NCBI GenBank assembly: GCA_050084515.1
Contig: CM114271.1
Span: 36,828,001-36,892,000, forward strand
DNA: 64,000 nucleotides
Direction of reading: 5' to 3'
DNA from: Blasia pusilla
Taxonomy: Eukaryota > Marchantiophyta > Marchantiopsida > Blasiales
Part shown: positions 1-13,329 of the stretch, in pieces
Layout: the number at the start of each line of letters is the position of its first letter
Position numbering within the stretch: the stretch's first letter is position 1
Program-made: the position numbers and the translations under genes
Notes under the pieces: generated by a model
What the model was told of the DNA's origin: nothing
Databases searched by the model: none
The model's input: the letters and a program-made list of their open reading frames with translations, nothing else

Positions 1-252
1 AAAGTCTGATGCTACAGTTCTCTTCCAAGAACTACACCTTTTGCTTTGAGCCAAAATAGCCTCCGAGGCACCCTTTGTATACAACATTCAACAGAGATCC
101 ATAGCCTTTAGATTTATTGCCTAAAAACTCCCACATATACTCTTCCGCACAGTAGTCATGTCTTGCAGCAAAAGTACTGTTCTCAGTACTTAAAACGGTA
201 CCAGCCAATAGAGAAACGCGTGCATAGTACAACCGCAAACATCTTCCTTTTT

Positions 253-283
<31 letters not shown>

Positions 284-1917
284 CTTTTTTTTTTTTTTCT
301 TTTCCTTTTTTTCTATGTTTCTTTCTTTCTTCTCTTTCCTTTTATCATGCACTCGCCAACCTGCAAGAGACAGAGACTTAAAACCAATGTATGTGAAACA
401 GTGAGTAAATCCCAAACTTTAATGCCCACTAAAGAGAGATAAACCAACCAGACACAAAAGGGAGATATTCGGAGAGATGTCCAAACATACAGAAGGCATC
501 ACTATAACGCCAGATTTACTGAGCAAGACATTGTATCCTTACTGTGTCAAGGAGGAACTGTAGCTGGGCAGTTTCCTAATCCTGTCCTCCAGAACAGGTT
601 GAACATAAACAATCCAGAGAAATACAATACCAGGAATCAGCCAGGAATCAACCTGATACAAAGAACCCATGCAAGTAGGTACACCCCACTTCACAGAAAG
701 CATTTTTTGGAAACCCCAATTCACCCATGAATGCAAATGCTAACTACTTACTACAGTCAAATATGTAGAAACAACCAAACCACACTGGTAGCCCACCCCA
801 CCTAATATCGTCCACTACCTACACCAAGACAAGATGGCCATGGTGGAGATTGCTATTGCTGACTATTTGCTATCACGACCCCATCCTGTTCAGACAATGA
901 ATACTCTTCCTATGCACCCTACAGAAAGATGTTCCCTCGTCCAAATGCCAGCTACCCATCTAAAGACCTTTTCTTGATCAATAACAGCACACCCATTGAA
1001 AGACAATAGCATTCAAACTCTACAACTAGTTTCATAAATTTACCAGGTAGTATATAGGCACATCCCACATGACTAAACTTCAATCCTAGATCCTATACCC
1101 ATCTTATTCATCGCAGATCTACTATTTCCACTTTGATCACACACGACAACCAATTTCTTACAACCAAATTTGCATGCCTCTCAAAATATGCATTTGAAAT
1201 CTCACCTTACATACCACCTTTGTAGAAGAGCATCTCGGAGAACCATGCTCAACTCAAATTGTGGCGTGTTTTGTCCAAAACTCTAAAATCTCCACCAAAA
1301 CCTTAGATTCCAATTCTTGAACTAGAACACTAGGAGGAAACATGGAGATGGAAGATTTGGCGTTATAATGCCACTAGTTCAACAAAGTGTGCTCTGGCCA
1401 AAAGAACAAAACACCTCTTGAAAGCATTTCCAAGTGACCATCATCCAAGCTTGGCTCCCAACTCCACAACATGCTGCAACAATGCCTACTAAGCATGACA
1501 CAATGGAACTGAGCACTAAACTTGTAGCAAAACTTGGGATTTTCTGAGAAACTTCGAAAAAAATAATCAGTTTCTCCAAGGTGCAGTTGACAATCCTCCA
1601 CCTCAAACCCAATGAACGAGCCTTGTGACTGCCTTGGTACTCTTGTATCTACTCATGTCTACTCTTTCCTGAGATCTGCCAGCATTTAGGTCAATGACCA
1701 TCGAAGCCAGTGAATCATGAGTCAACAGACTAGAGCCTGAAACACTTTCAGAACAAGAAGGATGCATAATACAAGGTATTAGGGTAATGGGTAGAGCTTC
1801 ATGATCATGCCCAGGATGCAGATGAGCCGAAGTAGACAATCAGCAGTTTACATTCTACTTTTCTACCACCACCAATGCAAGGTACTAGGGTGATAACCAT
1901 CAATCTTGGGCAAGTGC
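1..1917. other. 3' flank of the PABN gene, no recognised gene
   Basis: This stretch lies downstream of the minus-strand PABN stop codon. It holds a long pyrimidine tract near 244-346 and otherwise mixed, stop-rich sequence. Short open frames on the minus strand (539-736, 1374-1601) show no family I recognise. Part of it may be 3' UTR, but I cannot place a poly(A) site with confidence. Confidence 0.5.
244..346. repeat. Poly-T / pyrimidine-rich tract
   Basis: About 100 bases consist almost wholly of T with scattered C. On the minus strand, the direction of the PABN gene, this is a lysine-coding A-rich run. It is low-complexity sequence. It could be an old poly(A) tail of a retroposed sequence, but no body of such an element is evident beside it. 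Confidence 0.8.
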
Positions 1918-4900
1918 CTAATAATAAGGCCTATATCGCATAGGCCTCCTGAACCTTGGCACTTTCCTGTACACAGAATCCATCAGAAAAACAATTACTC
2001 AGCCCAAAGAGGGGCGAATTATAGATGCACCAAGAAAAGCGTCAAAGCAGGAACGAACTCTGGCAATGTCCTGAGCATGTATGAAATGAAGCAGGAAATA
2101 AAGATACTATGAAATATGCACGCCACATGAGTCAGGATGGAAATCCATAGTGGATACCCACCCATAACCATAGGGAGCATACCCATAGGGAGGCGGATAG
2201 GGCCTCCGCGGGCGGTACCCAAAATAAGGGTTGAAGCGTCGACCACGAAATGCCTTCATTCCAGGTACATTTGTCCGCTTTGCTGTCACCTGAATGAATT
2301 CACAACAAACCACTGATTGGAAACCATCTTAAACCCTGATTCGTCACGAACATAATTCTCTGGATTAATAGGAACACAGTGGACTATCAGTTTCTGAAAG
2401 AAAACTGAGCGAAGCTTTTATCATCACGGGGATATACATGGATCTTCATTACAGAGCACTGCCACTACCAAGTGTTGGCAGCTTCTCAGCAGATGCAGTG
2501 TAAAGGCAGAAACATCGTCGAATTACCTTGAGCTGGCGACCATGAAGTTCTGATTCGCTGAGTAGAATAGCATTTTGTACAGCTTCCACCTCCAAAAATT
2601 CAACATATGCATACCTGACAAACAATCACCTCCCACAAATCAGCACTCCCAAGTTTCACAGTTTCAGACACCAGCTACGCAGTCCCCGCTCGAAACAGAC
2701 CATACTGGTAGAATTGACCTTTTTTTTGCCTCAGGATATTGCTACACATCAATAGCATGCGTCAGGTACAAAACTGACTAACCACATTCTCAGTAGGCCG
2801 CTCAGAAAGAGTGGACACACAGGAATGAATTTGAGGTTCTCTACTTGGAGTGCATATGCAGACCAATTAATCAAAACAGTTAGAGGTGTAATTATTCAAC
2901 CACACTAGTGACTAAGGCCAGCATAACGAGTGAAATTACAGTCAGAATGACTCCAGGCAATAAACTTCCTGCTCAAACAGACTTAATCAGACAGCATGTA
3001 TGTCCAGCAGTACTTAGTGACTAAGGCTTATAAGAGGACTACAGTTTCTTCATAAGCAAACAGTTACTATATACCCTAGCACTCAACAAGCTACATAGAC
3101 CAAACTAATCCAAAGGCGCTTAGGGCTAAAGTGCGAAACATGAGAATCTGTGTACACAAGTAGCAAATGTGTCTGCAGACACGATAGCTACTTGATCAAA
3201 AAGATACGTCAACAATTCAGACAGAATCTTCTGTGAGTCGAAAATGCTCCTAATGATCCACCTGACCCTTTAATAAAGCTAATAACAACTTGAAACCTCT
3301 TCAGTGTATCTAACGTAATCCATCATGGCACCATCCTAAAAGAGCACACCTCATGTGGCAGCACGTCCTTGTCCTATCAGTACCAGTTGGTGTCTAGAAC
3401 TATGTCCTGGTTTCCATTTTACTTGGGTTTGGGCTAGCTAGATCTAAAGCCGGCAGGGAATAGCAAAAGAACTCCGCACCACATAGTAACTGAACTTGAT
3501 AGCAGGATTTCACAAGTCTCCCATAATTGCAGAGCAATGCAACTGCCTCAGACTACACCAAGGAACATTTGCACTCTGCTAGCCTGTATTTTTGTTTACG
3601 GTTCAACCACATAATTTAATGAATTATGACAGTGTAATGAATGCACCCACCCTTTCGGCTGACCAAATTTATCAGTCAGAATAGTAACACGGTTCACTGT
3701 GCCACAAGACTGAAAGTGCTGTTGGACTTCTTCAGGGGTGCAGGAGTAATCAACCTGGGAAAAAACCGCCAGAGAACACTTTCAAAATCAGTGTTCAAAG
3801 AAAACATTTCCCAGTGTACATAAGACTATATTCCTGGATAGTATGATTCACAAAAAGAATTAACTATGAAATTCTCTCTCAATCCATATAGCTGGATTTC
3901 TGAAGTTCAAACGTAATATCTATTTTGCTCTCACAGCAGAAAAATGAACTTCCAAATTAACCCTAAGATCCTGAGCAACATACATTTCCCACAAAAACAG
4001 AACGAGCATCAGCTTCCTCCCTGTTCGCTTGTGATGCAGCAGCACTTGCAGGATCTGCATGTAAAACCCACAAACACGTCAAGTCAAGATGATTCAACAC
4101 AGTTTCCAACAGCGTATAACACTATGATTGCCAAAGAAGAGTGCACACAAAATTTCTGCTCAAACATTGCGAAATAAAATTACAACTTAGATTGAACATC
4201 CACACACTTGAATCATGTTGCTTTTTGTGACAATGGACTCCAAACTCTCCATGAATTACTACAACTTTGGACTTGGGGCTCATACCTTGCACCGCACTCA
4301 TTTCTTTTTCGACCTTTGCTTGCATGTCTCTCAGCGCAGCTGCTTCCTCTTCCATCTCTTTCAATCGTTTCTTCATCTCTTCCAATTCCTACCACATATG
4401 AAGGAGAAATCAGCCAATTCTCATCAACAGTTCCCACACACGTGACCAAGGCTATTTTCGTTTTAGGGCTCATAAGTTGAAGAACTTCTGGAATGTAGAG
4501 GAGATAAATTTTGCTATGCATTGCAGAGAAGTTAAAAGAAGAAAAGAGAGGGGTCAGGATTAGCATAGGATCTAAAGGTTTTGTTCCCTCGTTTGAGATT
4601 GGACGTAATTGTCGTTATCAGTAGAGGGCCTGACCTAGCAACCTCAGGGTCTATCAAACGAGAGGAGGATTCGCCTTTGAACTACTAATTCCCACAGGTG
4701 ATGAACACCAAACTAGGTTAACAATTAATGGAACTACAGGGCTCCTTGGTACAACAGCAGCTGCGACAGCATACTTATGAGACCACAAAATCCCATTAAG
4801 AACGAAGCGGAAAGACTAAGCATGTACGTGGGTAGGCAGCTGAACTCTTCCTCTGCAGAAAGAAGCAAGCTCCTCGGCCTAGACAAGGAGTTCAAGTCTC

Positions 4901-5532
4901 CAAGACATATGGAGGGTGGAGGTCTTACACGCAGTACACCGTTCACAATCAAATTACGGTTACTCATGGTGATATATCTACCTTTGGCGTACTCCTAAAC
5001 AGACCACGGGGTGAAAAGACACACTTGGTTCCCCATTGGTTCACGAAACTCAAAGCAAAGGCTAGTAGAACTATGGCAAGAAAACAATGCATGAGTTCCA
5101 GAAAGTGCTACACGTCCCATTGTGATTACTTGAATCTCAGAGACGCGTTTCTAACCAAATAGCGTCCAATGAAATGCGCATTCGTTAATAAGACGACTCG
5201 GCAGAACTATTCCAGAGAAAAAAACTGAATCATGGGCATCCATAACAGGTAAACATTGCAACAAACGTTCGCGACCAACCACAACTTCGACAGGATGTAC
5301 GGTGCCTGAGTTCTACTGATCAATTGGACTAGGGTTTCGACACACCAATCACAAGAACCAGAGAATGTTGAAACGAAAGAGGATTCGGAACTACCTTGGA
5401 GGCCGCGTCATCGGTAACTACATCGTCTACTTTCGTAATTCCATCATCAGGGTGCACATCCAGGTCCCCCTCCAACTCACCCTCTACCTCTTCTGGAATT
5501 TCTCCTCCGTACACCTCGTGCTCTTCCTCCAT
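1918..5532 (-). CDS. PABN1: Nuclear poly(A)-binding protein (PABPN1/PABN-like), 7 coding exons
   Basis: The family binds poly(A) in the nucleus and sets tail length with poly(A) polymerase. Coding exons on the minus strand are 5532-5395, 4388-4286, 4054-3984, 3754-3651, 2614-2527, 2289-2162 and 1966-1918. Every intron starts GT and ends AG, and all phases join in frame to give 226 residues, about the length of Arabidopsis PABN1 (~227). Residues 1-46 are acidic ([13 protein letters not shown] start). A coiled coil follows ([20 protein letters not shown]). A single RRM comes next, with RNP2-like SVFVGNVDY and RNP1-like KGYAYVEF. The tail is rich in Arg, Tyr and Pro (FRGRRFNPY) and ends [12 protein letters not shown]. 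The last exon is only 49 nt; without it the tail would end in an unrelated read-through. The start is fixed by the family-typical [11 protein letters not shown]. No frameshift is seen, so this is probably an active gene. Confidence 0.96.
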
Positions 5533-7400
5533 TTTCTGAGCTTGCGCAAGAGAGGAAGAAACTCACAGAAATAAAATTTGCGGCGGCCAGGCACCGAGGT
5601 ACAGCTTAAACCATACTCATGCCCGGCATGCAGTGGCGGGAAACTTCCACGTCCTCAACATACGGCTACGCTGCGGGATATCTCCTTCAACTACACGAAA
5701 AAAACTAAGAATCCGGATTCTCCGATCGTCTCCAATCTCGTCCTCGTCCTCGTCCTCGTCCTAATCTCGAACTTCAGAATACTGTTGTAAATTTGGACGT
5801 GGAGCAAGACTCCCTTCCTCTTTCCCCAGCTTCTCCTTCCCGAGCCTGTGTCTCCGCTGAAGGATCTCTCACCGGCAGCCTCTCCTGCGTATGACTCGAG
5901 CAAAATTTTCGCCACAGAAGGAAAACTAAACCCTTTGATCGCAAACCACCACGTGCAAGGAACTGTAAAATAATTATCGGTAGTCGACTGATGAAACTGA
6001 ACTCCGGCTCTCTTCCTGTCCCTCTGTTTGGGCCAGGAGCGAGCGGTGCTGTCCAGTCCTATTTTCGGGTGGAAATAGCGAATCAGAAATAGGGTTCCGT
6101 CCGCTGTGCCTTGGTTATCGCGGCGTTTCGCTATTCCTCTAACGGGTGCGAGGACGCCCTTCGGAGAATAGCCTCTTGCACTAGGGTTACCTTTTACTAA
6201 AATCTCTTGCTAGCAGTTGTCCCAGAGTTTGTTGGTATCTATCCTCCGCGGCATCTGCGTATTCTACTTTCGTTCTACTCTCGTTGGTTCTGATCAAATT
6301 TTCCCAATAAAAGTAACAACTCTTCGCTTTTGGAACACTTGTACGGCCCCGTGCCACGAACAAAGTTATACGTATACAAAATTAACCAACCCATATTTTC
6401 ACGAGCTAATCCTCCCTCGAAAGTATAGCCTAGTATTACATTCTAATATTACATTGCGTGCGGAATGCATAGGAATGATTTGCACAAAATGTCATTACCA
6501 ATCTTTTCTCCTTTTAAGAAGACTTCACTTTTTATAGTAATTGTTAACTTCCATTCATAAAAAAAAGTTTTTTTGTCTCAGTAGTATATATGAAATTATT
6601 TAGAAACCCCCCAACAAAATATTTACGGGAACATGCCTCCTCAAAATTAATTGTGGTTATATTAGAACTCGAGATCCTGGTTTTGTGACACATGCATAAA
6701 AGTCAACCGTGATTTGCAACTCAAGTGTCGTTGTTGTGCAACCTTCTATTGGACCTGGCCGCAAGCCAGGTCCAAGATGAACCTCAAGATGATGGACATT
6801 CCCTCGATGTCATCCAAGAGAGACACCAACTCCCTCTCAAACAAGTTGGATGAGTTAGATCTATTCGTTGTGACGTCAACGCGATTCCCCGTGAAATTTC
6901 TCGCTAAGTTCCCATAACAAATTTTGGGAAGTGACACAAATCCACTTTTTGAAAGGGTGAGCACGATTGGATTTTGAAATAAAATGTTAAATTTTTAATT
7001 CCACAAAATTACATTACATTGAGCTGAGATTCTTTTTCCGTGTACGTTAGCTTGTAAAGCAAATGGCCTTAGTTGAGGAACAAAAATCCCCGAAGATTCC
7101 GATATTCAACTTCATTTATTATAATACTTTTGTGAATTGGAAGGAGGCAAAGATATTGAAAATCATCATCTACAAGTGCATGGATTGGGGAGGCACGGGG
7201 CTAGCCTTCATGGTACATGTACTATTTCGTAGTTATTTGATTGAAGTCACATTAGAGCGTATTGTCATTCCACATAAGGAAACTTTAGACTTAAGAGAGA
7301 GTCTTAAAGGGCTCGCAATGAACTATGTGTGTAGACTTCAATAAAGCAACCCGAGAGCGCTTAATTGTGGATATAGCCTTAGGACGAGAAGTATATCATA
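5533..7400. other. PABN promoter/leader side and intergenic DNA
   Basis: The first few hundred bases hold CT-rich stretches, including a repeated 'cctcgt' run near 5735-5762, and probably the PABN 5' leader and promoter. I see no convincing TATA box for the minus strand. From about 6200 the sequence becomes AT-richer, with no recognisable gene. Confidence 0.45.
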
Positions 7401-7584
7401 TATATCATGTGTGATTTATTTGAATGATTGTCCAATTTCTTCCAAAAATTGGTAGCAAATCGCATATTAGAAAATTTTGTAATCGCGTGAAAGATTTCCA
7501 ATGTGATATTTATGGTGGAAAGAAGAGATGGAAGAACAATTTCTTCTCTAACACCTTGTGCAATACTATACAAGACGTTGGAGA

Positions 7585-7980
7585 AGAAACTAGCAGACGA
7601 GACCCTATAGAGTGGGAGGACGTCGATTTGAGAGGTATTATTAAAGTTTATTTGAGTTTTGCAGATGATGTGTTGTACATTATCATTGGTGGAGATTCTA
7701 CACCCAATTCGTGGGCAAAGTTACAAAACCAATACGCGATGGAGTCTTTGAAAAGTCGATTGACCTAAAGCATAAGTTGTATACTCTGCATATGAAAGAA
7801 ATTGTAAACCGGATGGACCACCTAAGCGCTTCAAATAAATCAAGTAATCAATGAGTTATCTATATGGAGGTAAAGCTTGAAGATGAAGATAAAGTGTTGT
7901 TATTTCTAAGATCATTACCTACTTCTTTGGAGCACAAAGTTATTGCTATACTATGTGGGAAAGATACTCATAGGAATTAG
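7585..7980 (+). pseudogene. Copia gag (UBN2-type) fragment
   Basis: The frame reads a pattern typical of TNT1/Tork-like gag: 'RDPIEWEDVDLRGII', then 'ADDVLYIIIGG', 'SWAKLQNQYAMESLKSRL', then after a stop 'LYTLHMKEIVNRMDHL' and 'KLEDEDKVLLFLRSLP'. The match is by family pattern, read across a stop and frameshift. In the intact family this is the capsid part of the polyprotein. Confidence 0.7.
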
Positions 7981-8889
7981 AGCAAAAGTAAATAAAGATC
8001 AAATTCTCAATCTAGTAATAGCATGATGAAAGGTAGATGTTGGACTTGCAAAAAAGGTAGGTCGCATGAGATATTATAGGGCCGGAAGAAGGATCCACAT
8101 GGCTTAGGAAGGTACTTAGAGAGAATGCTCAAACCTCCAAACATACTAGCATAGGAGAGTTGGACGGAGATGATTATGTACTGATTGTAAATTCCATTGG
8201 GATGCTCCAGCAGGTTAAACCATTTGTACATTTGTGAAATTCCCTTAGAAGCATGATGCATAAGAACTCAAACTCAAAATTCCACTTTCGTTTGCCCATG
8301 TCGGTTACATGCCTACATGGCGATCCTTTCCAGGAGTAGCTCGAACTAATCCGAACTTCAAGAGTCGATCTGAGCAACAACAATCGAGCACATATATCTC
8401 TTATGATGCACTGATTAATTATGGATTATGGTTTCCTTTACCATGCATGTCATTGTAAGGAATACTTCTATACATATTGTAATTAGGAAAATGCAATTGT
8501 TATGATGGGGAATGACATGCCATGCAATATAGTAGGGAATGGTTTTTGCCATATCAAGACCTTTGATGGGATTGCTTGAAAAGTGATTGAGGTCAAACAA
8601 GTCCCTAATCTATAAAAGGACTTTATTTCTCTTTGTACGTTGGACATTAATGGTTGCAAATAGGTAAAGAATAATGGAGTTCTAAGATTTTGAAAGGAGC
8701 TTTGATTTTCATAAAATATAAGAATGTTTAAACTTTGTACAAGCTTGAAGGGGGACCATTGTAGGTATAGTTTTTGTAGCACCATAACATGTAGAGATGT
8801 AACAAACACAATGAGATTATATATGGCATCTATGATTGGATCATAAGCCGAACATGAACCAAGGTAGTTATTAGAACGTGAGTTGCTCA

Positions 8890-9380
8890 AAGAAGCAAAG
8901 GCTTGGAAGTTGGATTTTTTTAAGCATTACGTGTCTCAAAAACAACGTAGAATAAGCTTCAATACTAGTATATATCGGGCAACTGGAGCTCAAGACTCTA
9001 AATTTGGGGTCCTGCATCTCTTGCTTCGCAATTAACAACGTTTCAATTTGTTATCTTTATGGACTACTACTCCAAGAGGGTTTGGATATACTTCTTGAAG
9101 AACAAACCCGAAGTATTATCTTCCTTCACATAATGGAGATAATGGTAGAGAAGCAAACCGGTTGGAAGATCAAGTGTATATAATCTCAAAATGGTGGAGA
9201 ATATTGGTCTGAGCCATCTAAAGAATTTTGAAAGAAGGAAAGCATCGTTCACCACTATTGGTACACCTCAACAAAATAGGATGGTAGAGCGGATTAACCC
9301 CACACTATTGGAGAGAGCACGCATTATGTTGAGCAATGTATGATTGAAGGAGAGCTTCACATCATAAGCTATAACTACTA
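8890..9380 (+). pseudogene. Copia integrase core fragment
   Basis: The pieces 'TGWKIKCI', 'SQNGGEYWSEPSKEF', 'KESIVHHY' and 'ESTHYVEQCMI' follow the copia integrase core, in which the usual block is SDNGGEY...F...GI.R...P.TPQQNG..ER. The residues are scattered over several frames with stops, so no integrase can be made. Confidence 0.7.
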
Positions 9381-9799
9381 TGTGTTATGTGATGAACCTA
9401 TCCCCTAGTACTACTATTAGATGAAAAAATCCTATAAAGTTGTGCCATGGTTTTCCCAAAAAAAAACTACAAACTTAGATGGATGCCTTACATATATTCA
9501 TTTTTAGCAAGACAAAAGGTCTAAGTTACATATGAAGGCTAGAAAGCACATTTTTGCAAGATATCAATAAGGAGTGAAAGGATATAGATTGTAGGATCCT
9601 AGTACATGCAAGACCATTGTCAATAGAGATGTGTTTTTTTATGAGAAGCCTACGTTGAAAGGCCACATTGCAAGTGAGGTAAAAGATGAGATTCAGATTT
9701 TTGGGCCTTAGAGGTGAAGGTAGACATTGATGACATGTCTATTTTAGAATTTTGGTTTGAGAATCCTATTGCAATTCATAGTGTGGCAGAACTTTGCAG

Positions 9800-10880
9800 A
9801 TTAGATAGACCTAGGAGACCCCTTTAGCAATTGTGTTTTTTGAGTTTAGATGTTTTTACAGTTTTTGAGTTTAGATGTTGTTACATTTTACCTTCTTACA
9901 TAGAATGGTCAAAAGAGGAAGGATTGTTTTGCTTGCACATACATTGCTACACAATCCACATGGATGGTCATATCTCACCATTAACAACAATGATTTTCCC
10001 AAAACACGTGTATATCTACACACATGAAAAATACATTTACGCATGTACATCAAGATTATGCTACAAAGTCAAAGTAAAAATGACTCACACTGCCATTTCC
10101 AATCATGAATTTAATTTAGCATATTAAGCCACATCCACCCTTTGCCATAGGGAATCTGGACTCTAACACACTAGCTCCTACCAAATTCTAACATTAGAGG
10201 TACTCCAAAGGCTCCATAAAAAAAAAATGGTTTGAGAAAGCCATATCTCCCCCTCTTACACCCTTATGAAGAGGAAAAACCCTTTCCCCCATAAATAACC
10301 CACTCATTAGTAACTTGCTCACACATGTTACTAAATGACCGCTGACTCGGTCATCTAGCCCAAATAGTAAAAGAGGGGAATTGTCCCAAATGAAAATCCC
10401 AATGGAATGGAGTTATTGCCAATCTCACTTAACACTTAGAATGAAGTTATGCCTGAAAAACCTATTGAACCTTTATGGTGTCGACATAGTATAATTCTAC
10501 ATATCGGTTAACCAAGATGTGTCAATTATCATGCATAGATATCTCACTAAATAATACACATTATTTTTCATATCTATACAACACAAAACATCGATCTTCC
10601 TAACACATGGGTAGATTCACACACATACACATATACACCAAGATCCTGCAACCATCTATCTAATTGGAAACTCCCCCCTTAACATCAGATAGCACATATC
10701 ATATCCATCTTACATGGTCTACTACCGTATACATATTTAGCATTATCGTGCGCCTACTCCTCTTGAACGTTGGTCTCATGTATTGTTGAAGCATACGCAT
10801 AGTAGGTCACGCTCTCCTTACTCATTTGCATCCAAACACACTCACGTTATCCATTGTTTGGGTTCACCAATATCACATAT
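9800..10880. other. AT-rich intergenic DNA
   Basis: I see no family here. Short open frames (for example 9831-10127) show no domain. The sequence may include eroded LTR material of the neighbouring copia copy, but I found no paired repeat to support that. Confidence 0.5.
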
Positions 10881-11430
10881 CCTAAGTCTTGGACTCATAC
10901 CATCCTTCAAGCTCAACAAATCTAAGCGAGGCTAGATACCGACATATGTAACCCCTCGCTCCCCAACACAGGAAAGTCTTCCAAGACATAGGTCATAATT
11001 TCTTGATACCATAGAAGCCTAAAACAAAATTAGCATTTGTGGAGGTCCCACTTGCCAAATGGATCTTGAACGCGTCTTTGGGCAGACCCAATGCTTCAAT
11101 CACAAGTCAAGGTCTAAGGTTGATATCCATAATTAATCCCCTTGGACTTGGCTTGATGTCCATACCCCAAAGCCATCCTCTAAATCCATCTTCTGGCCTT
11201 GGTTTAACCCCACCCCCTTAATAAATTTTCAAATCCCTTGGGACCCAACTCTTCGCGGAAATTAAGCTCGTCTCAAGTTCCGCTTGGCATTTAGTCTTGT
11301 GCTACTATGTCACAACCATCATCACTTGAGATGCCCATCAAGGCTCGCATCTTGCTTACAACTCATGTCTCATTTTATAGACTCCGACGCGCTTCCATTG
11401 TAGTGTGAGCCCTCATGTTCCTCATTGTTC
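10880..11430. repeat. Dispersed repeat, copy 1 (also at ~50.4 kb and ~57.6-58.4 kb)
   Basis: Compared by eye, this sequence shares many short blocks with 57,590-58,400 (for example 'ggatcttgaacgcgtct' here against 'ggaccttgaacgagtct' there, and the 'gatgcccat' block through 'gtgtgagccc'). The last ~200 bases also resemble 50,430-50,650. It is probably an LTR or other end of an old retroelement. No coding potential is seen. Confidence 0.55.
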
Positions 11431-11459
11431 ACACATTTGGCTACAAGGGTCACAAAACT

Positions 11460-11622
<163 letters not shown>

Positions 11623-11689
11623 ATACATCATTTGTGCAATATCTCCTAACACATCTCATCCTCAGATCCATCTCATTTATTTCAACCTA

Positions 11690-12079
11690 GAGCTATCGAT
11701 GTATTTGTATCTTGGGTTGCAACACTGGAACTAGCTCTCCATGTTGATACCTTTGAAGATATCTAACAATCTCACACCCTCCTCCAGATGTTGCCATACA
11801 ATAGATATAGTGTCAAAGGATATCAAGTCTCCACCCCAAAGCATGACCATCACTTTACTTTGTTTGCTCCATGTCAAAGGTACAACTCCACATCTCCCTC
11901 ATGAGCTTGTATGCACTCCTCATAGGACTAGCTGCTATTGGGATGTCCTTAGGATGGGTGCTCCCCTCGAAGAACTTTCTTGGCCACCGAATACTATCCA
12001 TGAAGGTTGTCAACGTGGTTGTGCCAACACATCGTGGATCAACACTACACCCTACAAATCGCATAGGTAAATGGCTCAC
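11690..12079 (-). pseudogene. Copy E: linker and N-terminal C5-methyltransferase fragment
   Basis: The minus strand reads 'SIRWPRKFFEGSTHPKDIPI', which matches the pre-methyltransferase linker of copies A2 and B ('WPSDLIEGHVHAEDNPI' in B). After a frame change it reads 'SIVWQHLEEGVRLLDIFKGI', the counterpart of the SAM-binding motif I region in A2 ('VVWQFPEEGVRVLDLFGGI'). Similarity fades at about 11,690, close to the TG repeat. The domain is too short to act. Confidence 0.65.
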
Positions 12080-12297
12080 ATGTCCATCACTTGATCACCA
12101 TCATGGCCGATAAGAAATTATCTACTCCCAAAAATCAAGGATGAAACCAAGGGGATACAACATTTTACTCCTTACCAACACATCATATGACTCTTCTAGT
12201 ATCATAATCATACGAATGCGCACCATTTGAAGCATGCTATAGCAAGAGTTCGACAACTAGCTCATGTGGAGTCATATATTGGATGGATGACATGCTC

Positions 12298-12721
12298 TTA
12301 ATAGAGGTATATATTTGAAAGGGATAAGGTCGGCTCAATATCGCCTTTCCATAATTCCAACGCCAAATACGTCGCATTCCCTAATATCAAGGTACGCGCT
12401 CTCAAATCAAGAGGACGTGTTGAATGTTGTACAACGACTTGTGGGACTAACCAAGCCATAGACTCGAGCTCTGTTATCCAAAAACACCACATTTGGTATG
12501 ACCATGGTTTGCTCTATTGTTGGTCTCGTTGGCATATCCCCCAACTTGGCCACTGTAACCTGCCTTGACTCAACGGAGGACATCATGAGCACTTGCCCAA
12601 GGCCAGGTCCACAACCTCCCCAACAACTATGTCTTAACAAGAGGCAATAACCACTCCATGCTTTATGTAACATTGTGGCATGCCATAGCACGTGCGCTAG
12701 TCCGTCTCCCACCACTACCAA
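12298..12721 (-). pseudogene. Copy E: aspartic protease region
   Basis: The minus strand reads 'GDMPTRPTIEQ...VVFLDNRARVYGLV' and then, in another frame, 'ARTLILGNATYLALELWKGD'. These match copy A2, where the same stretch carries the catalytic LDSGA. In E the DSG is replaced by Asp-Leu-Arg, so the active-site triplet is lost. The neighbours on both sides keep the gypsy order. Confidence 0.65.
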
Positions 12722-13329
12722 GTCCGAGTGGAAAACTCAAGTGGAAAACTCCAATAATGTAGTCAACATTGACTCCATCTAAGCCAACATATCAATTGCC
12801 TCTCCAACTCTTTGTGACATTGATCTACCCATCACCTCTACATGCACAACTTGTCATATAGGCATCATTGATGGTATAGGAATATACCTCTATCAAAGTG
12901 AAAGATTGTGGAACCTCGGCATATTAAACATCCATCCACTCCTATAGGTCTATCTCAATCCTATCCCTACGTGGCTTACTTGCTCTTAGAGCACCTCGAG
13001 TCATCATAACAACAATCTCTATATTAGCCACATTGCACATAAATCTCAAACCAATGTTCTCTTCCCTTGTATTCTGATACAATGTAAAGGTCAAAGCTAA
13101 AGTAGATACTCTCATCTCTGTATTCACCACTTGCTATATTATCACCATGACAAAAATTCTCTACTCCAACTAATCGATTCAAATGAGGAGCCTTGCATTT
13201 TGTGCAACCAATGTAGCCCTCCTTACGTGCATCAATTAGTTGATTTCTTTGACTGATGGTTGAACTCTAGCACCATGATTATTAAGTCATTAACCTCCAC
13301 TTACTCCCCCAAGCCCTCAACCTACCTCT

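Larger units (their letters stand above)
7424..9712 (+). mobile_element. Decayed Ty1/copia retrotransposon (gag, zinc knuckle, integrase)
   Basis: Translated pieces in changing plus-strand frames follow the copia order: UBN2-type gag (7585-7980), a CCHC-like knuckle (CWTCKK, about 8035), integrase core (8890-9380), and the spacer that in copia pol lies between integrase and reverse transcriptase (about 9560-9660, 'GVKGYRL' and 'NRDVFFYE'). Many stops and frameshifts make it non-functional. Reverse transcriptase and RNase H are not found downstream, and I could not find LTRs, so the copy is truncated. Confidence 0.75.

Noticed and set aside
2107-2313. PABN last exon read through to a stop at 2107 (ending CGVHIS)
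   Set aside because: A GTGGGT donor at 2161 and an exon at 1966-1918 encoding the conserved [12 protein letters not shown] tail join in phase, so the read-through is intron sequence.
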